A stretch of 64,000 nucleotides of DNA from Zwartia panacis (GCF_030410395.1 NZ_JAUHHF010000005.1:148647-212646); one strand, 5' to 3'; shown: positions 43,668 to 53,673, numbered from the stretch's first letter. The notes: a model not told the origin generated them from the letters alone. Made by a program: numbers and translations.

Positions 43668-43925
43668 TTAACCGTTCAGGAGGGGTATGAGCTTGCCTTC
43701 GCGATCAAGCGCGGACAAGTCGTCAAAACCGCCTACGTGCGTCTCGCCGATATAGATTTGGGGGACGGTGCGACGTCCGGTGCGCTCCATCATGATCGCG
43801 CGCTGCGCCGTGTCTTCGTCGATGCGGATTTTCTCGATCTGCGTCACGCCGCGTTGGGTCAATAGCATTTCCGCCCGTGTGCAAAAGGGGCAATAACCAG
43901 TGGTGTACATCACGACTTTATTCAT
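43668..43925 (-). CDS. grxC: Glutaredoxin 3
   Basis: An 85-residue glutaredoxin with active site C12-P-F-C15 after VVMYTTGY, and the glutathione-binding words RTVPQIYIGE and HVGGFDDL. It reduces disulfides with glutathione. It lies 21 bp after the rhodanese-like gene and upstream of secB, a conserved order. Confidence 0.95.
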   Translation of the reverse strand: MNKVVMYTTGYCPFCTRAEMLLTQRGVTQIEKIRIDEDTAQRAIMMERTGRRTVPQIYIGETHVGGFDDLSALDREGKLIPLLNG

Positions 43926-43946
43926 GTGCGAAGCTCCAGTCGAACA

Positions 43947-44387
43947 TTATTTCGTTGTCAGGGGTAAGCCAGCCGTGGACCAGGCGCGCATGCCGCCGCC
44001 CAGGACGCTGACTTCGGTAAAACCGAGTGCGCGAAGGCGTACAGCGGCGCTGCCGGCCGCACGTCCAAAATCGCACACCAGAATCAAAGGCTTGTTTTTA
44101 GGCAAGTGTGCGGCTTTTTTCTCGATTTCGGTCGCCGGAATGCTGCGTGCCTGAGGGATGTGCCCCGCATTGAACGTATCGCTTGGTCGAATATCGATCA
44201 GAATCGCATGTTGATGGTTCATCATTTGCACGGCCTGGGTGCAGGAAATACTGGCGCCGGCGCGCTTGCTTTGAATCATGGGCCAGGCGAGCGCAAGACC
44301 GGAGACGAGCGCCACGCCAATTAGGAGCAGGTTATTTTGACTTAAAAAGAAATCCACGGTGTATCCAGAAAGGCAGTTACACCCCAA
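43947..44387 (-). CDS. Membrane-anchored rhodanese-like protein
   Basis: A 146-residue protein with one N-terminal membrane helix (about residues 20-38) and a rhodanese domain. The active-site Cys is in ILVCDFGRAAGSAA. GTG 44357 (giving VDFFLSQNN) would drop ten residues that include two Cys and may be the true start. The domain would face the cytoplasm or periplasm depending on topology, which I cannot settle. Likely sulfur transfer or thiol handling; it is cotranscribed with grxC. Confidence 0.87.
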   Translation of the reverse strand: MGCNCLSGYTVDFFLSQNNLLLIGVALVSGLALAWPMIQSKRAGASISCTQAVQMMNHQHAILIDIRPSDTFNAGHIPQARSIPATEIEKKAAHLPKNKPLILVCDFGRAAGSAAVRLRALGFTEVSVLGGGMRAWSTAGLPLTTK

Positions 44388-44399
44388 AATCGGGGCGGG

Positions 44400-44428
44400 T
44401 TATGAGATATGACTCAGACAATTATAAA
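44400..44428 (+). promoter_or_regulatory. Possible sigma-70 promoter of gpmA
   Basis: TTATGA (44400-44405) and TATAAA (44423-44428) are separated by 17 bp in the short divergent region ahead of gpmA. The -10 box is good and the -35 box poor, so the call is tentative. Confidence 0.35.
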
Positions 44429-44463
44429 ATGATGCTTTATCCACACTTTAACCTGTGTCTGCC

Positions 44464-45216
44464 ATGTATAAACTTGTATTGATGCGTCACGGCGAAAGCC
44501 AATGGAATCTGGAAAATCGTTTTACGGGCTGGACCGACGTGGATCTGACCGATCTGGGTCGGGAGCAGGCGCGTCAGGCGGGCCAGCTTCTGAAAGAACA
44601 GGGCTACGAGTTCGATGTCGCCTTTACTTCGGTTCTGAAACGGGCGATCCGCACGCTCTGGATCGCGTTGGACGCCATGGACGCGATGTATTTGCCGATC
44701 CATAACAACTGGCGCTTGAATGAGCGCCATTATGGCGCCCTTCAGGGCCTGAACAAGGCCGAAACGGCCGCTCAGTATGGTGACGAGCAGGTGCTGATCT
44801 GGCGTCGGGCTTATGCGATCGCGCCCAACCCTCTCGAGAAAGACGACCCACGTCATCCCAAGTTTGATCCTCGCTACGCGCGTCTTTCGCCGGAGCAGCT
44901 CCCTGCGACCGAGTGTCTGAAGGATACCGTCGCACGTGTCTTGCCCTTTTGGAATGAAACGATCGCCCCGTCCATTCGAGCCGGAAGACGCGTCCTGGTG
45001 GCTGCGCATGGCAATAGCTTGCGTGCGTTAATCAAGCATCTGGACAATGTCTCTGAAGAAGATATCGTTCATTTGAATATCCCGACTGGCCAACCTCTGG
45101 TGTATGAGCTCGATCAGGATTTGCGTCCGATTCGTCATTATTACCTAGGTGATCCAGCCGAAATCGAGGCGGCGATGGCCGCAGTCGCGGCACAAGGCAA
45201 GGCCAAAAAGGGATAG
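44464..45216 (+). CDS. gpmA: 2,3-bisphosphoglycerate-dependent phosphoglycerate mutase
   Basis: A 250-residue glycolytic enzyme, starting at ATG 44464 ([12 protein letters not shown]). A GTG three codons upstream is less likely. The phosphorylated His is H9 in RHGESQWN; the second catalytic region is [28 protein letters not shown] is the dPGM signature. It is divergent from the rhodanese gene and is followed 4 bp later by the envC-like gene. Confidence 0.95.
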   Translation: MYKLVLMRHGESQWNLENRFTGWTDVDLTDLGREQARQAGQLLKEQGYEFDVAFTSVLKRAIRTLWIALDAMDAMYLPIHNNWRLNERHYGALQGLNKAETAAQYGDEQVLIWRRAYAIAPNPLEKDDPRHPKFDPRYARLSPEQLPATECLKDTVARVLPFWNETIAPSIRAGRRVLVAAHGNSLRALIKHLDNVSEEDIVHLNIPTGQPLVYELDQDLRPIRHYYLGDPAEIEAAMAAVAAQGKAKKG

Positions 45217-45220
45217 CGGT

Positions 45221-46657
45221 ATGCGTCTGGCGTTGAGCAAGTGGTGCGTGACCATAGCTTGTATGGTTGTGATGGGCGCACCCTTGGCTGCGCCGGATCC
45301 TGCGGAACTCGCCAGCCAACGCAGCACAGCCGAGCGACAGCGTGCGGATTTGCGCAATCGCATCCAGTCCCTTCAAAAAGAGCTCGACGCCCGTGAGGCC
45401 GTCCGCAAAGAGGCGGCCGACGCTCTGAAAGCCTCAGAGGTTGGGATTTCCCACACGACCCGTCGCCTCGACGAGCTGGCGACACAGCTTAAAAAGGCGC
45501 GCGCCGAGCTTGAAGAACTTAAAAAACAGATTCAGCGCCAACAATCGACGCTTGCGCTTCGTCGCGAAGAGCTTTCAGACCAGCTGCGGCGGCAATATGC
45601 CAGCGGACTTTCGCCTTGGGCGGCCCTGCTTTCCGGTGACGACCCTCAAGAATTGAGCCGGAATCTGGCTTACCTCGATTATGTCTCCCAGGCACGCGCC
45701 AAGGCTGTTGCCGAGCTCAAGGTCGAAATAGAGCGTCTGGCGCAACTCGAAGCCCGTTTGGATGCCCGTCAGAAAGAGGTCGCCCAGCTTGTTGAGGAAA
45801 CCTCTCAGCAGCGAGCTTTGCTTGAGACGCAGAAAAAAGAGCGTGCGACTGTACTTGCACGGATCGAGGGGCAAATCCAGGCCCAGCGCTCAGAAGCTGT
45901 CCGTCTTGGGCAGGATGATCAGCGGTTGAGTGGACTGATCGACAATCTCGGCAGTCAGATCCAGGCAGCAAAAAAAGCCGAGGAGGCGCGACGGGCCCAG
46001 GAGGCGCGCAAGGCCGAGGAAGCCAGGCGCGCGGAGCAGGCGCGACAAGCTGAGATTGCAAAGCGCGCCGAGGAGGCCAGACGCGCTGAAATTGCGCGCC
46101 AGGCAGAACAAGCCCAGCAAGCACGGATCAGCCAGGACGAGCAGCGTGCCTCACAGGCAATCCAGGCCCAAGAAGAGCAACAAATCGAAAAAGCCAAGCG
46201 TGCGGCTCAGGAGCGTGAGCGGGCGCAGACGGCTCGGGCGTCGGAGTCCGCCGCCGCCCCCCAGTCTGGAGAGGGGCTGAAAAAAGGCTTGCGCTGGCCG
46301 CTCAGGGGGACTGTGATGGCGCGCTTTGGTACGGATCGGCCCGAAGGGGGGATGTGGCGGGGCGTCCTGATCAAGGCGCCAGACGGAGCGCCTGTCCACG
46401 CCGTGGGCGGAGGCACGGTCGTATATGCCAACTGGCTGAGAGGTTTCGGAAACTTGCTGATCGTCGATCATGGCGAACAGTATTTGAGCGTATACGCCTA
46501 TAACCAGAGCCTGCTCAAACAGGTCGGCGACACAATTCGGCCGGGAGATACCGTCGCGCTCGCAGGGAGTACCGGTGGACAGGTGGATTCGGCCCTATAC
46601 TTCGAGATCAGGCATCGCGGCGCCGCCGTCGATCCTCTGGCGTTTTTGTCTCGCTGA
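45221..46657 (+). CDS. envC: EnvC-like murein hydrolase activator
   Basis: A 478-residue exported protein from ATG 45221 (MRLALSKW); the longer frame starts inside gpmA. Signal peptide of about 24 residues, long coiled coil (about 30-250), an Ala/Arg/Glu-rich repeat region (about 255-335), then a LytM/M23 domain. The usual M23 metal ligands are replaced (RGVLIKAPDG instead of HxG-x-D, and LYFEIRHRG instead of HLHFE), so it should activate amidases rather than cut peptidoglycan itself. It lies between gpmA and ctpA, a widespread order. Confidence 0.9.
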   Translation: MRLALSKWCVTIACMVVMGAPLAAPDPAELASQRSTAERQRADLRNRIQSLQKELDAREAVRKEAADALKASEVGISHTTRRLDELATQLKKARAELEELKKQIQRQQSTLALRREELSDQLRRQYASGLSPWAALLSGDDPQELSRNLAYLDYVSQARAKAVAELKVEIERLAQLEARLDARQKEVAQLVEETSQQRALLETQKKERATVLARIEGQIQAQRSEAVRLGQDDQRLSGLIDNLGSQIQAAKKAEEARRAQEARKAEEARRAEQARQAEIAKRAEEARRAEIARQAEQAQQARISQDEQRASQAIQAQEEQQIEKAKRAAQERERAQTARASESAAAPQSGEGLKKGLRWPLRGTVMARFGTDRPEGGMWRGVLIKAPDGAPVHAVGGGTVVYANWLRGFGNLLIVDHGEQYLSVYAYNQSLLKQVGDTIRPGDTVALAGSTGGQVDSALYFEIRHRGAAVDPLAFLSR

Positions 46658-46752
46658 TTATTTGTAGGGGTGGGATTGCCATTCTCCCCACAGACCATTA
46701 CGCTTTCTTTAGTTCTGTTTTAGTTTGATCGGCATTCAACTCGGGAATGTGC

Positions 46753-48168
46753 ATGAGCACTCGCAAAATACGTAGTTTAGGTTTGGTTTCCGTCGGCGTG
46801 ATTGCAGGCGTGTTGTTAAGCGTGGGCTTGAGCGCTGTCGCCCAGCGCGGTTCGCCTTTGCCGCTCGACGAACTCAGACAGTTCTCCAGCGTATTCTCCG
46901 CCATCAAAAACAATTATGTCGAGCCCGTCCCGGACAAAAAACTGATCAGCGGCGCGATTTCTGGCATGTTGTCAGACCTGGATCCGCATTCTGCATACCT
47001 TGATGCTGATGCATTCAAGGAAATGCAAAGCGCCACCCAGGGAGAGTTTGGCGGTCTGGGTATCGAGGTCGGAACTGAAGATGGCATGGTCAAGGTGATC
47101 TCCCCGATTGAGGACACGCCCGCTGCACGCGCCGGTATTCGCGCAGGCGATGTGATCACGAAAATCAACGACACTTCGACGAAGGGTTTGTCGCTCAATG
47201 ACGCGGTCAAGATGATGCGCGGACCGGTCAAGACGCCGATCACGCTGACGATTTCTCGCCAGGGTCAGGCTCAGCCGATTGTTGTGAAAATTGTGCGCGA
47301 TACGATCCGCGTGCGCAGCGTGCGCAGCAAAATGCTTCAGGACAACATCGGCTATGTGCGTATCGCCCAGTTTCAGGAAAAGACAGGTGTCGACCTGGTC
47401 CGTCACCTGAAGGAACTGGGAGAAAAGGGTGCGCCCCGTGGTTTGATCCTCGATCTGCGTAATGATCCGGGTGGTCTCCTGACGAGCGCGATTGGTGTTT
47501 CCGCGGCATTTCTCAAGCCTGACACGCTGGTCGTTTCCACGGATGGACGCGCGCCGGACTCCAAGCAGAAGTATCTTTCCAACCCCGCCGACTATGCGCG
47601 TGGCGAGCGGGACTATCTGGCGGGCTTGCCTGCCTGGGTCAAAACAGTCCCGATGGTGGTCCTCGTGAACGTTGGTTCGGCCTCCGCTTCGGAAATTGTC
47701 GCGGGCGCTTTGCAAGATCACAAGCGCGCCACGATTATGGGTAATCGTACGTTCGGCAAGGGCTCCGTACAGGTCATCTTGCCAATTTCTGAAACCACCG
47801 CGATCAAACTCACAACGTCGCGTTATTTCACGCCCAAGGGACGATCGATTCAAGCGACAGGAATCATGCCAGATATCGTTGTCGCCGATACAGCCGAAGG
47901 TGATTTGTTCCGGATGTCCCGCGAGGCGGATCTCAAGCGTCACCTCAGCAATAATCGTAATGGTCAACCCGAGAGTGATCTCAAGACAAAAGAAGAAGAC
48001 GAACCTCCACTGGCGGACACCAACAAGATTTTCCAGTTTGGTACGCCTGAGGACTTTCAGCTGAACCAGGCTTTGAACTTCCTTGAGGGTAAGCCTATCC
48101 AGAAGGCTGTGCCGCGACCCAAGACCGCTAGCACGGAGCCTGCTGGAGGCGCTGCAAAAGGTAAATGA
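46753..48168 (+). CDS. ctpA: S41-family C-terminal processing protease
   Basis: A 471-residue exported serine protease from ATG 46753; ATG 46747 adds two residues. It has an N-terminal signal/anchor helix, a PDZ domain (GIEVGTEDGMVKVISPIEDTPA region) and the S41 domain. The catalytic pair is S311 in GSASASEIV and K336 in TFGKGSVQ, spaced 25 residues apart as in Prc. The C-terminal tail is polar and low in complexity. It overlaps moeB by 4 bp. Confidence 0.93.
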   Translation: MSTRKIRSLGLVSVGVIAGVLLSVGLSAVAQRGSPLPLDELRQFSSVFSAIKNNYVEPVPDKKLISGAISGMLSDLDPHSAYLDADAFKEMQSATQGEFGGLGIEVGTEDGMVKVISPIEDTPAARAGIRAGDVITKINDTSTKGLSLNDAVKMMRGPVKTPITLTISRQGQAQPIVVKIVRDTIRVRSVRSKMLQDNIGYVRIAQFQEKTGVDLVRHLKELGEKGAPRGLILDLRNDPGGLLTSAIGVSAAFLKPDTLVVSTDGRAPDSKQKYLSNPADYARGERDYLAGLPAWVKTVPMVVLVNVGSASASEIVAGALQDHKRATIMGNRTFGKGSVQVILPISETTAIKLTTSRYFTPKGRSIQATGIMPDIVVADTAEGDLFRMSREADLKRHLSNNRNGQPESDLKTKEEDEPPLADTNKIFQFGTPEDFQLNQALNFLEGKPIQKAVPRPKTASTEPAGGAAKGK

Positions 48169-48917
48169 AAGATAACCAACTGCTGCGTTATGCCAGACAC
48201 ATCTTGCTCGATGAGTTTGGCATAGAGAGCCAGGAGAAACTGCTGGCCGCACGCGTGTTGGTGATTGGTGCGGGGGGGCTTGGCTCGCCCGCAGCGTTAT
48301 ACCTCGCCTCTGCCGGTGTCGGACAGATTATTCTGGCGGATCACGATACGATCGAACTGAGTAATTTGCAGCGTCAAATTTTGCATACCGACGCGCGCGT
48401 GGGTTGGCTCAAGGCTGAGTCCGGACGTCAGACGATGCTGGCTTTAAATCCGGACATCACGGTCGAAGTGCGCACGACCAGACTCGAGTCCGAAGATTTG
48501 CGTTCAGAGATCGCGCAGGTTGATGTGGTCTTGGATTGCACAGACAATTTTGCAACTCGGCACGCTGTCAACAGAGCGTGTGTCGAACATCAAAAGCCGC
48601 TTGTTTCTGGCGCGGCTATTCGTTTTGAGGGACAAATCAGCGTTTTTGATCCGCGCGATCCCGAGGCGCCCTGCTATCACTGCCTGTTTCCCGAGGCCGA
48701 TGATGTCGAAGCGTTGAGTTGCGCCACTACAGGTGTTTTCGCACCCTTGGTGGGTATCATAGGCAGTATGCAGGCGGCAGAAGCGATCAAGGTGATTGTT
48801 TCTGTTGGAAAAACGCTTAAAGGTCGTTTGCTGATGCTGGATGCCTTTGATATGCAGTGGCACAGCGTGCGTGTCAAACGTGATCCGGCTTGCCCAGTCT
48901 GTTCCAAACGTTCCTAG
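48165..48917 (+). CDS. moeB: MoeB/ThiF-family adenylyltransferase
   Basis: A 250-residue E1-like enzyme that adenylates the C-terminus of MoaD or ThiS. Motifs: GAGGLGSPAALYLA, DTIELSNLQRQILH, and two zinc-binding pairs, CYHC and CPVC. The adenylate-contacting DCTDNFATR is intact. It overlaps ctpA at its start and slmA at its end (4 bp, convergent). Confidence 0.9.
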   Translation: MKDNQLLRYARHILLDEFGIESQEKLLAARVLVIGAGGLGSPAALYLASAGVGQIILADHDTIELSNLQRQILHTDARVGWLKAESGRQTMLALNPDITVEVRTTRLESEDLRSEIAQVDVVLDCTDNFATRHAVNRACVEHQKPLVSGAAIRFEGQISVFDPRDPEAPCYHCLFPEADDVEALSCATTGVFAPLVGIIGSMQAAEAIKVIVSVGKTLKGRLLMLDAFDMQWHSVRVKRDPACPVCSKRS

Positions 48918-49498
48918 TGTCGCTGATCCAGCAAAAGTTTGAGTTGCGCATGAATGTGCAGCGTGGGTGAAACTTGCCAGCCACTTTGAGCAAAGCGTAA
49001 CCAGCTTCCGAGCACTATATGTGTCAGCGCCGCGGCCAGTGGCGTGACTTCAACGGCGGGATTCAGTGCACCATTCATCACGGCGTGTCGCAAAGCCTGT
49101 TTAAAGACGGCCTCGATACGATCAGTGATTTGGGTGACGCGACCCTGAAGTCTCTCATCTTCCGTCACAAGGGCATCGCCCGACAATACGCGGGTCATTC
49201 CCTTGTTGCGCTCGGCAAATGTCACGAGCATGACAGCGATTTTGCGGGCCTGTTCGACGCCATCAGGCTCGGTCGAGACGATCTGATTGACCAAGGTAAA
49301 TATGGTTGATTCGATGAACTCAAACAAACCCTCGAACATCTGGGCTTTGCTGGCGAAGTGCCTGTATAGCGCGGCTTCCGAGAGCTGCATCTTTGCAGCA
49401 AGAGCTGCGGTCGTGATGCGCGCGGCACGCGGCTGCTCGAGCATTTCGGCAAGTGTTTGAAGAATCTGGTGTTTGCGTTCGCCCGTTTTGACCGACAT
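48914..49498 (-). CDS. slmA: Nucleoid occlusion factor SlmA
   Basis: A 194-residue TetR-family protein. The N-terminal helix-turn-helix (ITTAALAAKMQLSEAALYRHF) followed by MFEGLFEFIE is characteristic of SlmA, which binds DNA sites and blocks FtsZ assembly over the nucleoid. Length and lack of an adjacent target operon fit. It is convergent with moeB and shares no visible terminator with it. Confidence 0.9.
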   Translation of the reverse strand: MSVKTGERKHQILQTLAEMLEQPRAARITTAALAAKMQLSEAALYRHFASKAQMFEGLFEFIESTIFTLVNQIVSTEPDGVEQARKIAVMLVTFAERNKGMTRVLSGDALVTEDERLQGRVTQITDRIEAVFKQALRHAVMNGALNPAVEVTPLAAALTHIVLGSWLRFAQSGWQVSPTLHIHAQLKLLLDQRH

Positions 49499-49554
49499 AC
49501 ATTCAAGTCCAGAATTAGCCGTTAGTGAGGAGGAAACGTTTGTGACGCACGGGC

Positions 49555-50325
49555 TTAGAAAGCCTGAAGTGTGCGCTTTTGCAGCAATAAATCACCTACG
49601 CAGTTTACCCGCAAGTCTACGTAGTTGGGTCGGCCTCTCTTGCCTTTGGCAAAAGGTGTGCCCGGGTGAAACACATGCACGGTACGCAAGCCAGCGTGTC
49701 TCGCTCCGCGCAGATTCGCCGTGGTGTCTTCAACCAGAACCGCTCGTCTGGGGTGAATGCCTTCGTGAGCCAGAATGTGACGCATCAAGGAGACGGATGG
49801 TTTGGGACGAAAATGTCCATGCAGTCGCATTTGTTCGATGCCCCAACAGGCATCAAAGCAATGCAGGATGTTCAAGTGTTTCATGACGGCGCGCGCGTAG
49901 CGCAGGGGTGCGTTGGTCACGAGGATTTTTCTTCCCGGGAGACGCCGCAGTTTTTGTGCGAGGCCGCGTTCTGCACGAACCAGCGGGGCGACGTCAAAGT
50001 CATGACTGCGATGAAGGAACTGATGAGGATCGACACCGTGATGGCGCACCAAACCGATCAGGGTTGCACCGTATCGTTTCCAGTAAGACGTTCTGAGCTG
50101 ATTGGCTGTTTCCTCATCGACTGCAAGGCTTTCCATGACGGCAGCGGTCATTCCTAGATTGATCTCGCGGAAAATCTTATGAGACGTGTCGTGCAGGGTG
50201 TTATCGAGATCGAACAGCCAGACGCGTTCCCGTGCGCTAGAGACCGGCGAGGTGCGAGCGGGATTGTGCACGCGGGCGCGCCGCGTGCGGATAGGTGAAT
50301 GGGGTGCGAACCGTTGGTGAATCAC
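49555..50325 (-). CDS. HAD-family pyrimidine 5'-nucleotidase-like phosphatase
   Basis: A 256-residue HAD phosphatase. The catalytic motif is [13 protein letters not shown], motif II is [10 protein letters not shown] and the late motif is [15 protein letters not shown]. The start is most likely GTG 50325, whose GTGA overlaps the argB stop TGA; the longer ATG 50382 would reach 60 bp into argB. This family includes SDT1/YjjG-like nucleotidases and is commonly paired with argB and slmA in Burkholderiales. Confidence 0.87.
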   Translation of the reverse strand: MIHQRFAPHSPIRTRRARVHNPARTSPVSSARERVWLFDLDNTLHDTSHKIFREINLGMTAAVMESLAVDEETANQLRTSYWKRYGATLIGLVRHHGVDPHQFLHRSHDFDVAPLVRAERGLAQKLRRLPGRKILVTNAPLRYARAVMKHLNILHCFDACWGIEQMRLHGHFRPKPSVSLMRHILAHEGIHPRRAVLVEDTTANLRGARHAGLRTVHVFHPGTPFAKGKRGRPNYVDLRVNCVGDLLLQKRTLQAF

Positions 50326-51221
50326 TCTGAAGTGATCATCGTGCCGACGCCTCGGTCCGTCAGGATCTCGAGCAGCAAACAATGTGGAACGCGTCCATCG
50401 ACAACGTGTACCGATTTCACGCCATTACGTGCGGCATCAAGCGCTGAGGAGATCTTTGGCAGCATGCCACCGGAGATTGTTCCGTCTGCAAAGAGATCGT
50501 CAATCGTTTGAGCCGACAGGCTGCGCAATAATTGACCGTCTTTGTTCAGCACGCCAGGCGTATTGGTCATCATCAGTAGTTTTTCCGCCCCCAGCACTTC
50601 GGCCATCTTGCCCGCCACAACATCGGCGTTGATGTTGTAAGCCAAACCATCTTCGCCATAGCCGATGGGAGAAATTACAGGAATGAACTGATCATCCTGC
50701 AGGGCTTTCACCACAGCGGGTTCGACACGCTCGATGTCGCCAACAAATCCGATATCCAGAGGATTGGCAGGATCGTCCTTGTTGGGCATCATTTTTTTGC
50801 GGGCCTGAATCAGGCAGCCATCTTTGCCTGTCAAACCGACTGCTTTGCCGCCAGCCTCGTTGATCATCAGGACGATGTCCTGTTGAACTTGTCCGCCCAG
50901 TACCCACTCGACAACTTCCATGGTTTCGGCGTCAGTGACCCGCATCCCTTGAACGAAGGTGCCTTGTTTACCAATCCGGCGCAGCGCTTCGTCGATTTGC
51001 GGACCGCCGCCATGCACCACGATCGGATTCAAGCCGATCAGTTTGAGCAGCACGACATCATGCGCGAAACTGCGCTGAAGCACCTCCTCCGTCATCGCGT
51101 TACCACCGTATTTGATCACGATGGTTTTTCCGTGGAAGCGCTTGATATAAGGCAAGCTCTCTGAGAGAACTTTGGCGACGACTTCAGGTGGCATGGATGC
51201 AGAAGGTGGCTGGCTGGTCAT
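50322..51221 (-). CDS. argB: Acetylglutamate kinase
   Basis: A 299-residue kinase for the second step of arginine synthesis. Motifs: [10 protein letters not shown] near residue 35, [17 protein letters not shown], the acetylglutamate-binding [13 protein letters not shown] region, and [20 protein letters not shown]. The ending [17 protein letters not shown] is typical. It is followed by the overlapping phosphatase gene. The 70-bp gap to tlpA-like holds no clear element. Confidence 0.96.
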   Translation of the reverse strand: MTSQPPSASMPPEVVAKVLSESLPYIKRFHGKTIVIKYGGNAMTEEVLQRSFAHDVVLLKLIGLNPIVVHGGGPQIDEALRRIGKQGTFVQGMRVTDAETMEVVEWVLGGQVQQDIVLMINEAGGKAVGLTGKDGCLIQARKKMMPNKDDPANPLDIGFVGDIERVEPAVVKALQDDQFIPVISPIGYGEDGLAYNINADVVAGKMAEVLGAEKLLMMTNTPGVLNKDGQLLRSLSAQTIDDLFADGTISGGMLPKISSALDAARNGVKSVHVVDGRVPHCLLLEILTDRGVGTMITSE

Positions 51222-51291
51222 TTGGTTGAGGCAACGAGTGTGAGCAAGCGGTGAATGGAAGGGGTGTTGAGTGCTGGGCGGGCAGGTTGGA

Positions 51292-51783
51292 TTAACCGGC
51301 CAATGCTTTTTCTATCGACTTTCGAAATTCAGTTTTGTCATACAAGCCCAAATATCGCTTGATGATATTGCCATTTTTGTCGATCAGGAATGCGGTAGGG
51401 GTTAATTTGACGTCACCGAAAGCTTTTGCGACCTTGCCCTGTGTATCTAGCGCAACAGTAAAGGGTAGTTTGCGTGTTTCAACGAAATTGATGACGTAAT
51501 TAGCCGGGTCGTACTGCATCGCCACGGCGATGATGTCAAAGCCCTTGTCATGATACTTGTCGTAATTTTCGATGTTGTCGGGCATCTGGGCAACACAGCT
51601 GACACAGCTCGTTGCCCAGAATTTAACTAAAACCACTTTTCCACGCAGCTCTGAGAGTGCGACTGGCTGACCAGACAATGTAGAAAACGTGACCTCGGGC
51701 GCGGGCGTCGCCCGGCTGCTGACAAACCAAGCGGTGAGGCCGCCCACAGCGGCAAGAAGGACAAAGGCGACTAATTTTTTCAT
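51292..51783 (-). CDS. TlpA-like periplasmic thioredoxin-fold protein
   Basis: A 163-residue protein with an N-terminal signal anchor (residues 1-22) and a redoxin domain. The active site is C60-V-S-C63 in WATSCVSCV, and the cis-Pro region is [11 protein letters not shown]. It should reduce or isomerise disulfides in the periplasm, possibly for cytochrome maturation. Its start overlaps the dolP stop by 4 bp. Confidence 0.88.
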   Translation of the reverse strand: MKKLVAFVLLAAVGGLTAWFVSSRATPAPEVTFSTLSGQPVALSELRGKVVLVKFWATSCVSCVAQMPDNIENYDKYHDKGFDIIAVAMQYDPANYVINFVETRKLPFTVALDTQGKVAKAFGDVKLTPTAFLIDKNGNIIKRYLGLYDKTEFRKSIEKALAG

Positions 51784-52532
51784 TGGATCGGAATAGCTTG
51801 TACGCCGGCAGGGGGCGTGTCACCGCCCATCGCACCTGAAGTGCCCGTTGAATTTTCACCGAGCGGTGTTGTCGCGGGTTTGGCGCCACTGCTGCCACCT
51901 CCGCGCGCGGCATCATCGAGTCGTTTGGCTTGTTCGGGCGTAATAATCTGGAAAAGTTTTTCCACTCGCTTGACGCCACTGACCTGAGCGGCAGCCGCGG
52001 CGGCAAGATCACCTTCGCGCTGCGTCACCAGGCCCATCAGATAGACGACACTGCGATCCGTTGTCACGACAATCGTGCGTGAAGGAATGTCCTTGGTCGT
52101 GGCCAGTGTTGTCATGACTTTCGAAGTGATCCAGATGTCATTACTGACAACACTGAAAGAGGCCATTTGCTTAACGACATCAATCTTGTTGGAAACCGAC
52201 TTGACGTTTTCGACCTTGCGAGCGACCTCGGTTGTTTTTGCTTTGAACTCTGTGCCAATCGTGTCGCCTGTCAAGAGAACAACGCCATCGTAAACAGTGA
52301 CTGTGGCTCTGACTGCATCACCGAAGTCCGCACGAAACTGGCCGCCGATCTTGAGTTCGATTGACTTGTCTTCGACCTGTTCACCAACGGTGCGGCGATC
52401 GACGACCACGACGCCGGTTGTGGCCGCTGCGCCGCCGATCAGCAATGGCACGCAGGCTGTCAGTGTGGAGCCAGCACCCAGCAGAGCCGCGCATATGATC
52501 AGGGGACGAATGAATGGTCGTTTCAGAGTCAT
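51780..52532 (-). CDS. dolP: BON-domain lipoprotein DolP-like
   Basis: A 250-residue lipoprotein from ATG 52532, with GGAG well placed upstream. The lipobox is LTAC (cysteine near residue 27). Two BON domains follow (about 55-120 and 130-200). The C-terminal tail is Gly/Pro/Thr-rich and probably disordered. The order rsmI-yraN-diaA-dolP matches E. coli, where DolP supports outer-membrane integrity at the division site. Its start overlaps the diaA stop. Confidence 0.88.
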   Translation of the reverse strand: MTLKRPFIRPLIICAALLGAGSTLTACVPLLIGGAAATTGVVVVDRRTVGEQVEDKSIELKIGGQFRADFGDAVRATVTVYDGVVLLTGDTIGTEFKAKTTEVARKVENVKSVSNKIDVVKQMASFSVVSNDIWITSKVMTTLATTKDIPSRTIVVTTDRSVVYLMGLVTQREGDLAAAAAAQVSGVKRVEKLFQIITPEQAKRLDDAARGGGSSGAKPATTPLGENSTGTSGAMGGDTPPAGVQAIPIQ

Positions 52533-53122
52533 GCGGGATCTCCAAGTAACAAGATGTCGATGCCATCGCACAAAATGTGCAAAAGCAGGATGTGAACCTC
52601 CTGGATGCGCATGGTTCGATCATGCGGGACACACAGGTGGATGTCGTTGTCGAGCAGCATATCTTTGATCTGGCCGCCGCCCTTGCCAGTGAGGGCGATC
52701 ACACGCATTTCGCGTTCGTGCGCGGCCTCAATGGCGAGCATCACGTTGGCGGAGTTGCCGCTTGTTGAAATCGCGACGAGCACATCGCTCGGCTGACCTA
52801 GCGCGCTGACCTGACGTGAAAAAATCTGTTCAAACCCGTAGTCGTTGCCGACCGCGGTCATGATGGAGGTGTCTGTATTGAGCGCGACTCCCGCTAAAGG
52901 CAGGCGATCCCGCTCGAAACGGCCGACAAGCTCGGCGATAAAGTGCTGCGCATCGGCAGCTGAACCACCATTGCCGCACGCCAGGATTTTTGCATTATTT
53001 GTTACGCAGCCAAAACAGAGTTCGATTGCTTGCGAGAGTGGCTCGGCAAGTGCTTCCATGCTGCTTCGTGTGGCAACGATATTGTCTTCGAAATGGCTGG
53101 CAAGGTGGTTGGACAGATCCAT
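52529..53122 (-). CDS. diaA: SIS-domain protein DiaA/GmhA-like
   Basis: A 197-residue SIS-domain protein. The phosphosugar-binding words GNGGSAADAQHF and AISTSGNSANV are intact. It may be DiaA, which helps DnaA load at oriC, or a phosphoheptose isomerase; the two look alike at this level. Position beside dolP and yraN favours DiaA. It lies 32 bp after yraN. Confidence 0.85.
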   Translation of the reverse strand: MDLSNHLASHFEDNIVATRSSMEALAEPLSQAIELCFGCVTNNAKILACGNGGSAADAQHFIAELVGRFERDRLPLAGVALNTDTSIMTAVGNDYGFEQIFSRQVSALGQPSDVLVAISTSGNSANVMLAIEAAHEREMRVIALTGKGGGQIKDMLLDNDIHLCVPHDRTMRIQEVHILLLHILCDGIDILLLGDPA

Positions 53123-53154
53123 GGCAATTTAGAAGTTCTAAAATCACTATTATC

Positions 53155-53673
53155 TCACTTATCTTGGCTCAGGCGCAGGGCGTCGCGGTGCCAGGTCAGG
53201 TTGTTTTGCTCGAAGATGGCAAGATCGATTCGACACATGGGCATCTGACCGCCAAAGACCTCCCGCACAAGTTTGGGCAGCCACCAGTCGATTGTTTTGA
53301 GCATGCGCTGCTGCTTCACGCGTGTAATACTGGCGGCCGCACCGCCAAACCGGATGCTTCTGCGATATCTCACCTCGACAAACACCAGGGTTTGACCATC
53401 CTGTACGACCAGATCGAGTTCGCCCAGTGGGCAGCGAAGCTGTTGACCGATCAGGCGGCAGCCAGCTTGCCTCAGATGCTCCAGCGCGAGCGCCTCATAA
53501 TGATCTCCGAGTCGCTGTTTCTGGCTTCTGGACGGCTGTTTGTCTGGCAATGGTGATTGTTTGTTTGTTTGATCCCGGCGATTTCGTTTGCGCCTTCTGG
53601 CTTGAATGGCGCGCTTTTGAGCGGTCTGGGCGAGATGGAAAACGGTGAGGTCTGTGAGATGTGGCAAGGGCAT
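53155..53673 (-). CDS. yraN: YraN/UPF0102-family endonuclease-like protein
   Basis: About 172 residues from ATG 53673; the longer frame crosses the divergent rsmI start. A basic N-terminal region (residues 20-50, Arg/Lys/Gln-rich) precedes the UPF0102 domain: LGDHYEALALEHL, then the nuclease-like GELDLVVQDGQTLVFVEVRYR. The E-x-D and E-V-R pattern is that of a restriction-endonuclease-like fold. Function is not established. Confidence 0.87.
   Translation of the reverse strand: MPLPHLTDLTVFHLAQTAQKRAIQARRRKRNRRDQTNKQSPLPDKQPSRSQKQRLGDHYEALALEHLRQAGCRLIGQQLRCPLGELDLVVQDGQTLVFVEVRYRRSIRFGGAAASITRVKQQRMLKTIDWWLPKLVREVFGGQMPMCRIDLAIFEQNNLTWHRDALRLSQDK

Noticed and set aside
45970..46150. EnvC Ala/Arg/Glu repeats as a possible mobile or CRISPR-like repeat
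   Set aside because: The repetition is at the protein level (coiled-coil heptads) within one intact frame; there are no spacers or regular DNA units.
46972..48252. A 426-codon minus-strand frame opposite ctpA
   Set aside because: It lies wholly across ctpA and the moeB start, is rich in His/Arg/Asp runs typical of antisense frames in this GC range, and has no recognisable domain.
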